Positions 11,801 to 23,800 of a stretch of DNA of 64,000 nt are shown here, piece after piece (position 1 is the stretch's first letter; every line of letters begins with the position of its first letter). The DNA is from Ixodes scapularis. Lineage: Eukaryota > Arthropoda > Arachnida > Ixodida > Ixodidae. The notes under the pieces were generated by a model. It was not told where the DNA came from, ran no database searches, and saw only the letters and a list, made by a program, of their open reading frames with translations. The position numbers and the translations under genes are program-made. The stretch lies in assembly GCF_016920785.2 (NCBI RefSeq), contig NW_024609836.1, forward strand, positions 63,591,930 through 63,655,929, written 5' to 3'.

Positions 11801-14800
11801 GGTTGGGTAACCATTTGTGAGAGATTAAAATCCATACACAAGTTCACGTATTCCTCGCACTCAGACGAGAAAGAACTAAGATGAGTAGAAACGTCTGACC
11901 AAACTATGGAAGGATAAGTAAAATCGCCCAAAAGAATGATTGGAGCATTTGGGAAGCGAACAATGACTGTGTTGATTGCATCGTGAGGGTTAGAAACAAA
12001 AGTGTCACTTCTAGGGGGACGGGGATAACACGCGCCTAAAATGTATTTTTTTTTTTTTTTTTAATTTGAGACCAACCCACACTAGCTCCAATTAAGATAC
12101 CACGTTGATATGAAATGACGGTATGTTTTTCGATACCGCAATCAACACACCGCCGCCGCTGCTTTCAGCCCTGTCGTGACGGTATATATGAAAACATTTC
12201 TGAAAATTTAATATCTCGCTGTTACGTATCTTGCCTGATAACCAGGTCTCAGTAAGAACAACAACGTCAGCATTAGAAGAATCAGTATTAGAAGATAACT
12301 TATCGTTCTTGTTCATGACGCTTCTAATGTTAGTAAAAATAAGAGGAACAATATTAGTAGAAGTGATACCATCACAGCTTCCACCCCTCGCTGCATGTTG
12401 TTGCGGAATTTGATTGGGACTAGAAGTATTATGTGGAGGCAAATTAAAGAATGGTAACGAAGTTGAACGAGAGTTGGAAACTCCGGTATTATGTTCAAAC
12501 GAAGTGTGCTCCGGTTCCCGGGAGTTCAATTCAATAACAAAGTCAGACACAGGTATGCTTAAATCTGTTCTTACAAAAATTCCAAGGAGGACTTAAGTCT
12601 TGTGTACAATAAGAACGCACTGGAAGCCTGAACAATACCCTCGTCCACCAAGGGTCACTTTTTTGAAGGAACAAAAACATTCACTTGCCTCGTTGTTATT
12701 GAAATGGCAATACATTGAAATGAGCCCTAAAACCTAGAACTAAAAACGTGACACCTAAAACCAATAATTAAAAGGTTAATTAACAAAAATTGCGTTAATC
12801 ATTCAACGCAGCGTGACGATAATCCCCTCATATAGTGCCCGCTGAGCCTGTTAAATACATGATGAAGGCGGCACTCGTCTCTCACCCTCGTTTCAAAAAG
12901 AAAATCCCTCAAAATTGAAATCAGACAGCCTGTATTCTGTGTGGGAGCATGACCAATTTCTCCCTTTAAGTGGAGATTTAAGATATATCTAGATGCATTT
13001 TAAAATACGATATTTTTTATCATATCAATGGGTAGTACACGTTTTAAACGCCAAAAAAACAGCATGGCGTCTTTCACCGACAGCCGAGTCTTGTAAGAAC
13101 TAGTTCGCGAGGAGTACGGGTAGCGCGCATAATTTGTTTGGTTGTTGTTTCTTGGGCTGAAAATGCGTATAGACGCGTGAACCTAATTAGAAGCCCCGCC
13201 CTAGATTTCTTAAGCTGTCGTTATCTACATAGTGTTCGCTGGAAAGTAATCATGCTTCGTTACATTCCGAATAAAACCTTGTGTGTGTGTGTGAGACCTT
13301 GTTTTGTTTACGTTTGTTCCAGTTATGTTCCCCTGGGTTTTCAAACTTTTGAAACTGAAGGCTCTCGACACTGACTTATTTCTTTACTTCAAGAAGCTCT
13401 GCCTCAAAATAATCGCCAAGCGGAAAGAAACCCAAACTGTAAGGACCTATACGCACATCTGTTCTGATCTGTCTTTTTCGAGTTTCGATGTCGCGCTTCT
13501 ACTCTGTGCTTTCTGATAAGAACGTCAAAGCGCCAATCACGAGAGTGAAAATATCATTATTCCGTGTAGACTTTGGATTGAATTACGTTGTAAATTATGC
13601 ATCTGCGGCACGTTGAACCAGAAGTATGTTAGAAGTAGCGCAAGTTACTTCTAATCCATAATTTATTTCCTTAGCTATGCGCGATACATTTGAAAAGCGA
13701 GGAACCTTTTCGCACAATTGGAATAAAATAGGTGTTATGTTTAAAGTTTAGTGGCGTCTATTTTAAGGGATAATATTTTTGGCTTTGTGCTGTCCGGAAA
13801 GCAAAATATTAAATACCTCTTCTAGAACAACAAGTGCTCGAAATTATTATTAGTGCAGCTAGGCAAATCGGGAAATTGAAATATTTGTAGATACTGTAAG
13901 GTATCGGGTTGGCCGACGAGACTCGTCGACCGTTGCCACGCACAGCCGAGCCACCGGGTTGAGGAGAAAGAAGTGGTAGCTCGGGGGCAGTTGGTTCTGG
14001 CGGTTGGAATGAGCGGCCATGATTTGCGGGTGTCTTAGAGCAAGTGTTTAAGAGACGTTGAAACCTGACAAGTGGGGGCTCGTCCGGGATAATAAGATGT
14101 CTCATCCACCGCTTTTCGTACCGCCAGACTTTCTCCGTACGATGATGCAGCAAACGGATGGTTCAGCGCTCCATCGGGAACAGATCGCCGCCCACATACG
14201 CGAGCTCTTGATTGCCGCGCCCATCGAGCTTGCAGAAGGTGAGCTCGACCCTGAGCTGCCTCAGCCCTTGCAACCTTTGTTGCCTCAGCCCTTGTCGCCT
14301 CAGCCCTTATCGCTTCAGCCCTTGCAGCCCTTGTTACCCTCTCCGTTGGTAACGCCAGCCGTCACTGCGACCAACGGAGCGCCCGATCAAGATCCCATGC
14401 ATGCCTTGTGGATCTCCACCCAGCCTCCCAGGTTTTCTGGTTTTGGAGATCTACAGTCACCAGAAGGGTTCATAGAGAAGCTCGAGAGTTACTGCCTAAT
14501 CCAGGGTGTCAAGCCAGAGGATCGCATCAGCCGTGTCGTACCCGCAGTTCTCGACGGAAGTGCCAAGCTGTGGTTTCGCTTCGCGGGGGAGTTTACAAGC
14601 TGGGGCAGCTTCGTCACCGCGTTCCATAGTCAGTTTGCGCCGGTGGACAAGAAGAAGCGACTGAAAGAGGAACTGCGGAAACGAACTCAACACCCCGAGG
14701 AAAACCTGAAGCAGTTCATATATGTCATCAGCAGTTACTACGACAGGATCGGCGAGCCTGTGACAGATGCGCAGAAGGTGGAGAGGGTACTCCGACAGAT

Positions 14801-17800
14801 GCACCCGCAGTTCCGGGATCTCGTTGAAGGAAGGATCTTCGCCACGCTCAAGGAACTCGCCGACGCTGCCGATGGATTAATGGAGCGCGTGTGGCGACGT
14901 CTCCAATACGTACCCCCTCCCCAACTCTCAAACCAAGTGGCCCGGGACTTGGTGTTCCAAAGTCGAACAGTGACGCCAGTGCCTCGCCTAGTTCCGGTGA
15001 CTCGAACGGCGACGCCAGTGACTCGTCCAGTTCCGGTGACGGATCAGAGTGTAGCAGCCTGGACCACGCCCACCCTCGCTGCTCCAAACGCGTACCCCTG
15101 GTGCCTGCATCCGGCGGCCCTGCAACCTTCGTACTACAGGGACCAACTCGGTGCTGTCGAGGCTCACAGCGTAGCACCGTCCCAGATGGGTTTCGGCAGT
15201 TTCGGCAGCCCAGTCCGACAGCAGGCCGTGCTCCAAGAAAACAGCTATGATCGCCAGCTACAGTGTCACCGGTGCGGGGGTGTGGGACACATGTCACGCC
15301 AGTGCCCTACGAGCGCGCGCCGGGGCCGGGGCCGGTCTCGCTGTTTTCGCTGCAACGAGCCCGGGCATATGCACGCGAGTTGTCCGGGAAACGGCAGACA
15401 GTAGACGCCGCACCGGCAGGCGTCTACATGTCAGTGCAGGTAGCTGCAGCAGCCGGTGGAAAAGAGCCGCTTCTGGAGCTTCGCATAGGGGACAGAATCT
15501 TTTGCGCACTCCTGGACACCGGGTCAAGCGTCAGTCTAGCAGGAAATGCAGCTATTGCGACAGCGGTGGCTGGAGGAGCGACTGTTCGAGAAGAGCAGCA
15601 CTGCCTTCGTCTTGCAGCCGGTTGGTCTCAGACAACAAGCTCCGTACGATGCCGAGTGCATTGGGCAGGGGGATCACGTAAGCAGCGATTCCTCTACATG
15701 CCAGGCCTTTGCAGGGACATAGTGCTAGGCAGAGACTTTCTTAACGCTACCGGCATCTCCATACACATTTCTTCGAGCGCTTGGACGATCGGGTCTAAAC
15801 AACAGAAGCGTATTCCGTTTTCCAAGGGTGAAATCCAAAGAGAAGAGTCCAGTCAGGCCAATAACGAACAAGTCTATAGCTTAGAGCGATTGTTCGCCGA
15901 GTCAAGTGAAGGCCCTTGTGTGCAGAGAGAACAGCCTGCGGATGATCAGTCCCTACGAGAAAATGACTGGCGTCAGGCCTACCATAACAAGAAGATGCCT
16001 ACAGATGATCGACATCTGCTGCACGCCGACAATCCTGACGTTGACTATGCAAAGCATCCGGATGTCTTAACCATGCTAGGAAAGTTCGGCACACTATTTG
16101 ACAAACGTCCTGGCTGCACGGGACTGATGGAGCACACCATCAACACTGGAGATTCCGCGCCAATTCGCTGCAGGCTTCGCCCCGTCAATGCTCACAAAAG
16201 GCAGATTATGGATTCCTGTATCGAAGATCTGCTGCAGCAGGACTTGATACAACCCAGCTCGAGCCAGTGGTCCTGTGCCCCAGTCCTGGTTGCGAAGAAG
16301 TCGGGGGGATACCGACTAGCTGTTGATTACCGGCCGCTCAATGCTAAAACCAAGTTCCGGTATACCCGATGCCACGGACAGACTGGGTACTGGCAGAGTT
16401 AGGCAGAGCTCAGTGGTTCACAAGCTTCGACCTGTCCCAAGGTTTCCTCCAGATTCCTGTCCGCCACGAGGATATCCCCAAGACTGCATTCATATGCCAC
16501 AAGGGTACATTTGAATTCAAAAGGATGCCCTTTGGCGTGGCTGGCGGACCAGCCACATTCCAAGCTCTCATGGACAAAGTACTTGTGGGAATCAAGCACA
16601 AATTTTGTATGGCCTTCTTGGATGATGTCTTGATATACTCCAGTTCATTTGAAGATCACTTGTGGCATATTGAAGTGGTCTTGTCTAGGATCGCCCACGC
16701 TGGGCTTACCATCAATCCGACGAAGACGCAAGCCTGTAGGCGGTCGCTGAAGTTTCTAGGGCACATAATTTCACCGGGAGAGTGCAGGCCTGACCCAGAT
16801 AAAGTTGCAGCTGTACGCGACTTCCCAACCCCCCAAAGTGTCAAGGATATTCAAGCATTTCTTGGATTGGCCGGGTATTACCGGTCTTTCCTGCCAAAGT
16901 TCTCTGAAGTGGCCCGTCCTTTGACCATTCTTCTACAGAAGAATGTACCCTGGCGTTGGAGCAACCAGCAAGAAATGGCATTTCACCAGCTCAAAACCAT
17001 GCTGGCAAACGAGGTGGTGGTTGCACTCCCTGATCTCAACCGACCGTTTGTGGTGGAGACCGATGCGAGCGGCACTGGCATCGCAGCAGTCCTCTTGCAG
17101 GACACGGAGGGACAACTGCGGCCAGTGTCATTTATTAGTCGATCTCTGAACGCAGCTGAAAGGAACTACACCGTGCAAGAATGGGAGTGTTTGGCCGTAG
17201 TCTGGGCCATTGACAAGTTCAGGCCGTATTTGGAACATACCAAGTTTGAGGTACACACCGACCACGCTTCTCTCAAGTGGATGTTCACCACCGAACAGAC
17301 CTCAAGCAGGGTACGTCGATGGGTGCTACGCTTGCAAGGTTTCGATTGCCTCATCAGACACCGTCAAGGAGCAGCAAACATCCCAGCTGATACCTTGAGC
17401 AGGTTCCCTGCTCCAGTCACGGGACCGCCGTCGGAAGCACTGGACACCGAAACCGAGGAGTGGTTCCCCATAGAGACGGTGGAGCCAGAGCACCGGCTTC
17501 GGTTCGAGGAAAATGCCACAGTGGAGGAGACGGACATATCACTGCTCCTCAATGCATCCCAGCTCGCTGATGAACAACAGAAAGATCCTGAAATCTCCGA
17601 GGTAATTCGCTACCTCCAAGACCGAACTCTGCCGACCGACGAAACAGAAGCACGTCGAATACAACATCTTTCTGATGATAGTGAAATCGATCATGACGGA
17701 CAGCTACTAAAGGTTTCAGGGGAAAGAAAGCTCATCTGGGTTCCAAAACAAATACGCCAAACGGTACTGCAGTTGTCACACGATAACCCTTTAAGCGGAC

Positions 17801-20800
17801 ACTTGGGGTACTTCAAGACTCTGAAGCGGGTCGCGGAGAGGTATTTTTGGATCGGTATGAGGTCTGACGTTTCCCGCTATGTGCGATCTTGCCCGTCCTG
17901 TCAGACTTTGAAGCCTCGTCGTCAAAAGCCGGGGGGACTAATGGACAGTACCTGGGCAGAGGAACCTATGGCACACCTGAGCGTAGATATAATTGGGCCA
18001 TTACCTATATCAAAACGCCACCACAGATATCTTCTCGTGGTCATCGACAAGTTCACGAAGTTTATTGAACTATTTCCCCTTCGAGCTCCGACCAGTAAGG
18101 CCATCCTGGTAAAAATGATTGGCGTGTTTTGTCGACATGGCTTCCCAAAAAGCATATCCAGTGACAATGGAAGAGTCTTCGTTTCTCGGCTGTGGAAGAA
18201 CGTCATGAAGCACCTCGGCATCAAAGACCGCCACACGGTACCGTACCGCCCTGCAGGGCAGATGGTAGAGCGGCATAACGCAACAGTGAAGCAGTGCCTC
18301 GTGGCATACTGCCATGACCATTGTGACTGGGACCAACGTATCCCTGAAGTTTCATTCGCAATGAGAACTTGCGAAAGTGTGACCACAGGGTACACGCCAG
18401 CTTTTCTGTGCTATGGGCGCCAGCTCCGCAAACCATGGGAACAAAACCCCGGTCAACTTCCTACACCAGACAGCCGAGCTCCAGGCTTCGTGGCAGAGGT
18501 GACATCTAGGCTGCAAGACGCACACGAGTTTGCGCTAGAGAACCAGAGAAGAGCCCAAGAGCAGCAGCGCCGCTACTACGACAGAAATCGACGACAGTGT
18601 AACTTTAGGATCGGTGATCTAGTTCTCCGTGATCTGCACACTCTAAGCGATGCCAGCAAGGGCGTGGCGGCAAAATTGGCACCGAGACGCTCGGGGCCAT
18701 TCGTGGTGGTGGGGAAAGTGGGGCTGAACGACTATCGCTTGAAGGACCGCAATACTGGACGACCAGCAGGACTGGCACATGCTGACCAGCTGCTGAAGTT
18801 TTGTGAAGACCGGCTGAACATTTAATCTAAGGGGGGAGGATTGTAAGGTATCGGGTTGGCCGACGAGACTCGTCGACCGTTGCCACGCACAGCCGAGCCA
18901 CCGGGTTGAGGAGAAAGAAGTGGTAGCTCGGGGGCAGTTGGTTCTGGCGGTTGGAATGAGCGGCCATGATTTGCGGGTGTCTTAGAGCAAGTGTTTAAGA
19001 GACGTTGAAACCTGACAATACAATACTGAAGCCGCCCCTCCTTTTTGTCTTCAGTATCTTATTGCGAAATATTGTTTTTATTCTTTGGATGCTTAAGGGG
19101 TTCAATTAAGAATATCCGTAACTAAAGTTAAGAAAAAGTTGATTGGCTGGCATATGAAGCCCCAGAAGAAGAAATGCAGGCACTAAGTAGACATATGTGA
19201 TATCTACGCAAAACATAAAATCGACCGGGAGTCTACAGGTTATAAACGGTGTATGCGTAATGGACCGATCTCACCAGCCAGTTTGGCTACGCCACCGCTG
19301 CCGGAATGCGTAGAGGGAACGGTCGTGGAGGGAACTTTAGCCCTTCTGCACGTGCGACAACCTCGCAAAAGCTCTGCGCGTGTAGAGCACGAGATGGCAC
19401 TAGTAAAGACCCCTCTTGTGCAGTGCCATTTACCTCTTGTGAACTAAAGTTATGCTGGCGTTACGCATACGCCGAATGCTTGGTGAGATCTGTGAATTGG
19501 TTTAGCCGGCGATAGCAGGCGCCTGAAAAGACGACGAGGTCTGCGACAGTGTACTTTGAGCGCAGCTTCGTTTGCCTCATATGGGATCGTATAACATCGG
19601 CTGCGTTCGCGGGGTCCTGGCGGGGTCACATTGCTAATGAATGGATGGATGGATGTTGACGGCTATACTCTTTGTAACGAGCGGTAGCTTGCGCCACCTA
19701 GCCTAAGTCATCCATCGTACAAAAGACACGTTGTTCGCTGCGGATATGATGAGAGATTTGTCTGCAACTCGGTCATTTTCGCAACATGTTTGTTTCACGC
19801 GCGTGTATGCTTTAGGACGTGTCTGCAGACAGTGCTTGTATGTAACATGACTGCCATACAGGAAATAAACGGGTTTAATTGGACGGTGACCAGCGCCACC
19901 TGGATTACTCATGTTCAGTTTTAATTTCGGTTATGCCTGTCATCTGGTGGTAAGAGGCACAACCACGCGCTTTTTTTTTTTGTTTCACCGGAAATTACGT
20001 TGTCTCAGAGAGTGTCTGCGTGCAGACTGTATTTTGCATCATGTGTGACCACGTCTCTGGAGTGAAACGGGGTAGAGTAAATTCCAAGGTGCATAGTAAT
20101 TGGCAGCGTTCTTGGTTATTTTTTAGCGGCAGGAGGATTTCTTGCAACTTATGATGGACGCGCAAGACGGTGTCCTTGAAGCTGCGGCTGAATCTACATT
20201 ATCGGCCAACGAGAAACTCTTCAACCTCGACTCGGAGATCAAGGCGGACACCTCGTTCGTGGGAGGTGTTAAAGGTCTGCTTGACTTCAGTGTTTTCTAA
20301 ACCAAGCATCGACGCACTTAAGGCCTCGTTATTTAGGGAGTTCCCGGCGTAGTTCAAAATTGAACTCTCTCTTTTTTTGTTTTCCGCACAACTTTGTGTT
20401 TTACGTGTCACTGACGACTTCAGATACGCAGGGGCGCGTCTTACCATAGCAGAGAGCAAGTTGTCAGCTTCTTGAGCAGGAGTTGTGGTGACATCAGATT
20501 GGCGCCGAGCTCTGATTGGCTTTGATTGAAAGAACAGTGGGTAGACCTCAATATTACATGCCTGGAGGCCTACCCACTATTTTTCTCAATAATACCTCGG
20601 CGTTAGGACGTCATCGTAACCTGTGCAAGAGCAGACGAACTTGCGCTCCGCATAGCTTGGTGATTCGTTCTGCGGCGTTCTTATGAGCTATATACTGCCA
20701 CAACCTGATTGGCCGAGGAGATATGATTAGATGCTGGTAACTCACCAATTCCCGCCCCGCTTCTCTTAAGATGTCGGTGACTGAAAGAGCGTTCTGTGCT

Positions 20801-23800
20801 CACAGTTAAAAAAAATAAATAAATCCGGTGCTTCCCCGATGGGCACCTTTGGTGACCCTTCCCTGCAGCCTTGACTGAAGAGGAGGCCATGGCGCAGTGC
20901 GTCCTCTTCTTTGCTGCTGGTCAAGACACGACGTCATCCGTGCTCGCTTTTACCCTCTACCTCCTGGCGGTCCATCCCGAAGTTCAAGCCAAGCTGAGGG
21001 AACAAGCTGACGAATGTTTCAAACAGCATGTAAGTGGGCACTTTCGGCACTCTGGAGGCTGGTTAGCGCAGCTGATTTCTCGCGTTGCGACAGGAAGGAT
21101 TACGTGTGCCTACGTCACGGATTGCCGGGACTCTTCTGCGCTTTAGATTAAGCCTGGTATACCAGTTTAAAGGGATGGTAAACCGAAATTTGGATTACAA
21201 AAAAAAAATGCAGGAGATGTAGGCAGGACGTGACAATCCCTACAACACTACTAATAAGGCGATATCTCAAATAAACGACCTTATTTAAAAAAAAAAAAAA
21301 AAAAAGGTTGAGATTGAACCAGGCCGACGAGGCGCGTGACGTCAAGATACCTTGTTTCCTCCTCTCTTCGCTTCGCTCCCTCAAGGCGGCGAGGCGGAGA
21401 AGACGCGAGGCCGTTTCCTCTCCTTCTCGGAGAAACATGACGTCAACATTTCTGCCCAATGCGAAGCCTTTTTCGAAAAATACGGCCATCCGTTCGAGAT
21501 ATCGCTGTATGAGTGATGTTTTGGTGTTTGTAGCATCCCGTTGCACGCTTTTGCCGCGTGTTTTGGGGAATCCAGATTTCGGTTCAGCATCACTTTAAAA
21601 AGATGGCCTGGCGCGCGACTTTCGAGACCCGAATGTTTCGGTGACTTTTACGTAAAGTGAGAAAACGTAACTGCGACGGCAGGGAAGAGCCTCAGTTGTG
21701 CCGCCGTCTCCAGCGGGAGCTTCCTGCCTTCGGCAATGCTTCGGTGTCTCGTGCACCTTGAGCGCGCGTGAGCAGCCAAAGCAAGGCGGAAGGCAAGGAT
21801 CGCGTGCTGGAAAATACAAAAATAAAAAAAAAATACATTTTAGGATCGATTGCAAGCGGGGCATCTGGCTGCCGCCATGTCTCTACACGTGCGGGCAAGC
21901 ACATGCCATTGCAAGTCTGTCAGTGTCAAGTTCACATGTACGCTTCGCGTGCTGGTGCCCTTGTGTCTCCAGTCGAGGTGCTAAGTTTAAAATAGACAAT
22001 TTTTCGAAATTAAGTGACATCTGGTGGCTCAAATAGCAGCTTACATTTTACCGTAATAGGCCTGTTTCAATCGGCCAGGGTATGCGAGTGGGCCCGCAAG
22101 ACGCGTCCATGAAATGCCTGCATCTAGAGTTCCTGCATAGGCTCCCTACGGGAGCCAGAGTTGCGCGTTTGATTCCACGTGCCGCGTGCCGCCCTCGCCG
22201 CTATTCGCCGAGATCCGATCACGTGAGGAGCCGTATCAAGTGTCGTGCAGCAAAGTAGACGTTGCACGCGCCCCGGCGTACGTTCCCCGGCTTTTGAGCG
22301 CGCCGCGCGCCTCGAACGCGCGGCGCTGCTATTCGCCGAATTCAGTCACGTGAAGTGCTGTATCCACATGCCATGCATGAACGTGCAACTTGCATCGAGC
22401 ATGAAGCGCCACTGCATGCGGCGTTCGATCATGCCCGAGACGCAGTCGTTTACAAGCGTGCGTCAGCAGATCTGCTCACGCGCGGTAAGAGAGCGTCTCA
22501 AAGAATTGAAAAAAGTATAGACTAAACGAAAGAAAAATGCAGTTCGCGCTGTTTCGTCAAGACAGTAAGAATGATTCTCTATTAGCTTTTTTGTTCTCGT
22601 TGTGTTTTTCCTCAAAAATGTTTTCCAACAATTAAATTCGGCCAGCTTAGCATACTCGAGCAATAGACCCGTCGCTCTGGGGCAGGCTGCGAGAGCACAT
22701 CCGCAAGACGCGACCGTTTTAGGATGGCTGTACTCTCCAGGTGGCTCTGTAACGTTCGATTTGGCACGTGCCACGCTCGAATACAAGCATTTTTCAGCAT
22801 CTGTAGATGCGCGGTGACAAAACTTCTAAAAAAATAAAAATTAAACAAAAAGTTATGCAACTCGCGGCCGCCGCGTCCCATTAAACATTCCTTTCAGCTT
22901 TAATATTTCCATTGCTTTCTTTCATGCTTCCGCGAGCACGTATGTTTCGCTTTACGTGATAGCGAAGCCGAAGCTACTTGCAAAAGCACCTTCCCCCGAA
23001 CGATGCTCGCACTGTATTGCTTGGCAGGGACACTAAAAGGTGGGAAGTAGCTCTTGTAGCCTCTACTGCGCTGGCACTTATAATCGAACGGAGTGTATAA
23101 AAAGTGTAGTGGGGAAGCGTAATGACGCAAACGCGAGCCACAAATATTCTATTTTGTTTGCTTGAAGCGCTGCTGAAAACTTGAAAACTACGGGCCTATG
23201 TGAAACAAACCGCAATGACACGCGATTGAACCGCGCCTGAGAAATGCTCGATTTTTCTCGCCAGAGGCGCTGCCCAAACTTGAGAGCTTCATCCCTATGG
23301 CGGTAGGCGACCTGCAGTCTGTAGTATCTTGCCGCGCGCCATCACTTTTGCTAGTCAACAGCGGTCGAGAATGTGTGCTTTGTATACTTAACAGTTCGTT
23401 CTGGATCGGAAAGTTTTTATGTTGAGATATATAGAACTGGTAAGGGCTAAGCACCGACCCACATTGAAGCCGTAGTAAACGTTTATTCACTCTTTCTTGC
23501 GTGAGTTGAAATGTGGTGGCGCCTACGTGCAAATAGCCCCGAACCACTTATTGTTCTAAAGCTGACGGCGGGATTCGCACTATTTGCGAAATCAAATAAA
23601 CGCGATATCTTCTGGAAACGGCCACTTAATTCACTCTTACGATGAAAGAATGTTGAGGAAACAATTGGAAAATGTACGTGGACCGGAAGGGCGCCGGGGC
23701 TACCCATTAGATGGCGCCACTGAGTTTGCTGCAAAGCAACAAAAGACGAATACATCAAGTAACTTTAGAGGCGATTATGTGCCACCAACGGATTGACTAG

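Larger units (their letters stand above)
9355..12550 (-). mobile_element. Non-LTR retrotransposon (CR1/Jockey-like LINE), dead
   Basis: The - strand carries, 5' to 3', an APE-type endonuclease (12550-11647), a reverse transcriptase (11156-10329) and a C-terminal region (10165-9563). The 3' end is an AATGA-type microsatellite tail near 9355-9375. Its 3' UTR (TCTCAGGGCCCGAAGGCATT on the + strand) resembles that of the LINE at 58027-59477, so both belong to one broad family. Frameshifts and stops break the reading frame several times. It lies in P450 gene 1 intron c-d, in antisense orientation. Confidence 0.8.
13895..19017 (+). mobile_element. Complete Ty3/Gypsy LTR retrotransposon, very young
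   Basis: 5123 bp with TG...CA LTRs of 176 bp that look identical by eye, a 4-bp target-site duplication ATAC on both sides, an 18-nt primer-binding site, gag with two CCHC knuckles, pol in the order protease, RT, RNase H, integrase (the Ty3/Gypsy order), and a polypurine tract. Identical LTRs mean recent insertion. The only visible defect is one frame break in pol near 16350. It sits in P450 gene 1 intron d-e in the same orientation as the host gene. Confidence 0.93.

Noticed and set aside
21055..21130. tRNA-like sequence (GGTTAGCGCAGCTGATTT)
   Set aside because: Only a D-arm-like match; no anticodon stem or T-arm with GTTCRA at proper spacing.
21308..21598. 96-codon ORF
   Set aside because: Lies wholly within the TTAA-flanked MITE at 21166-21600; no domain.
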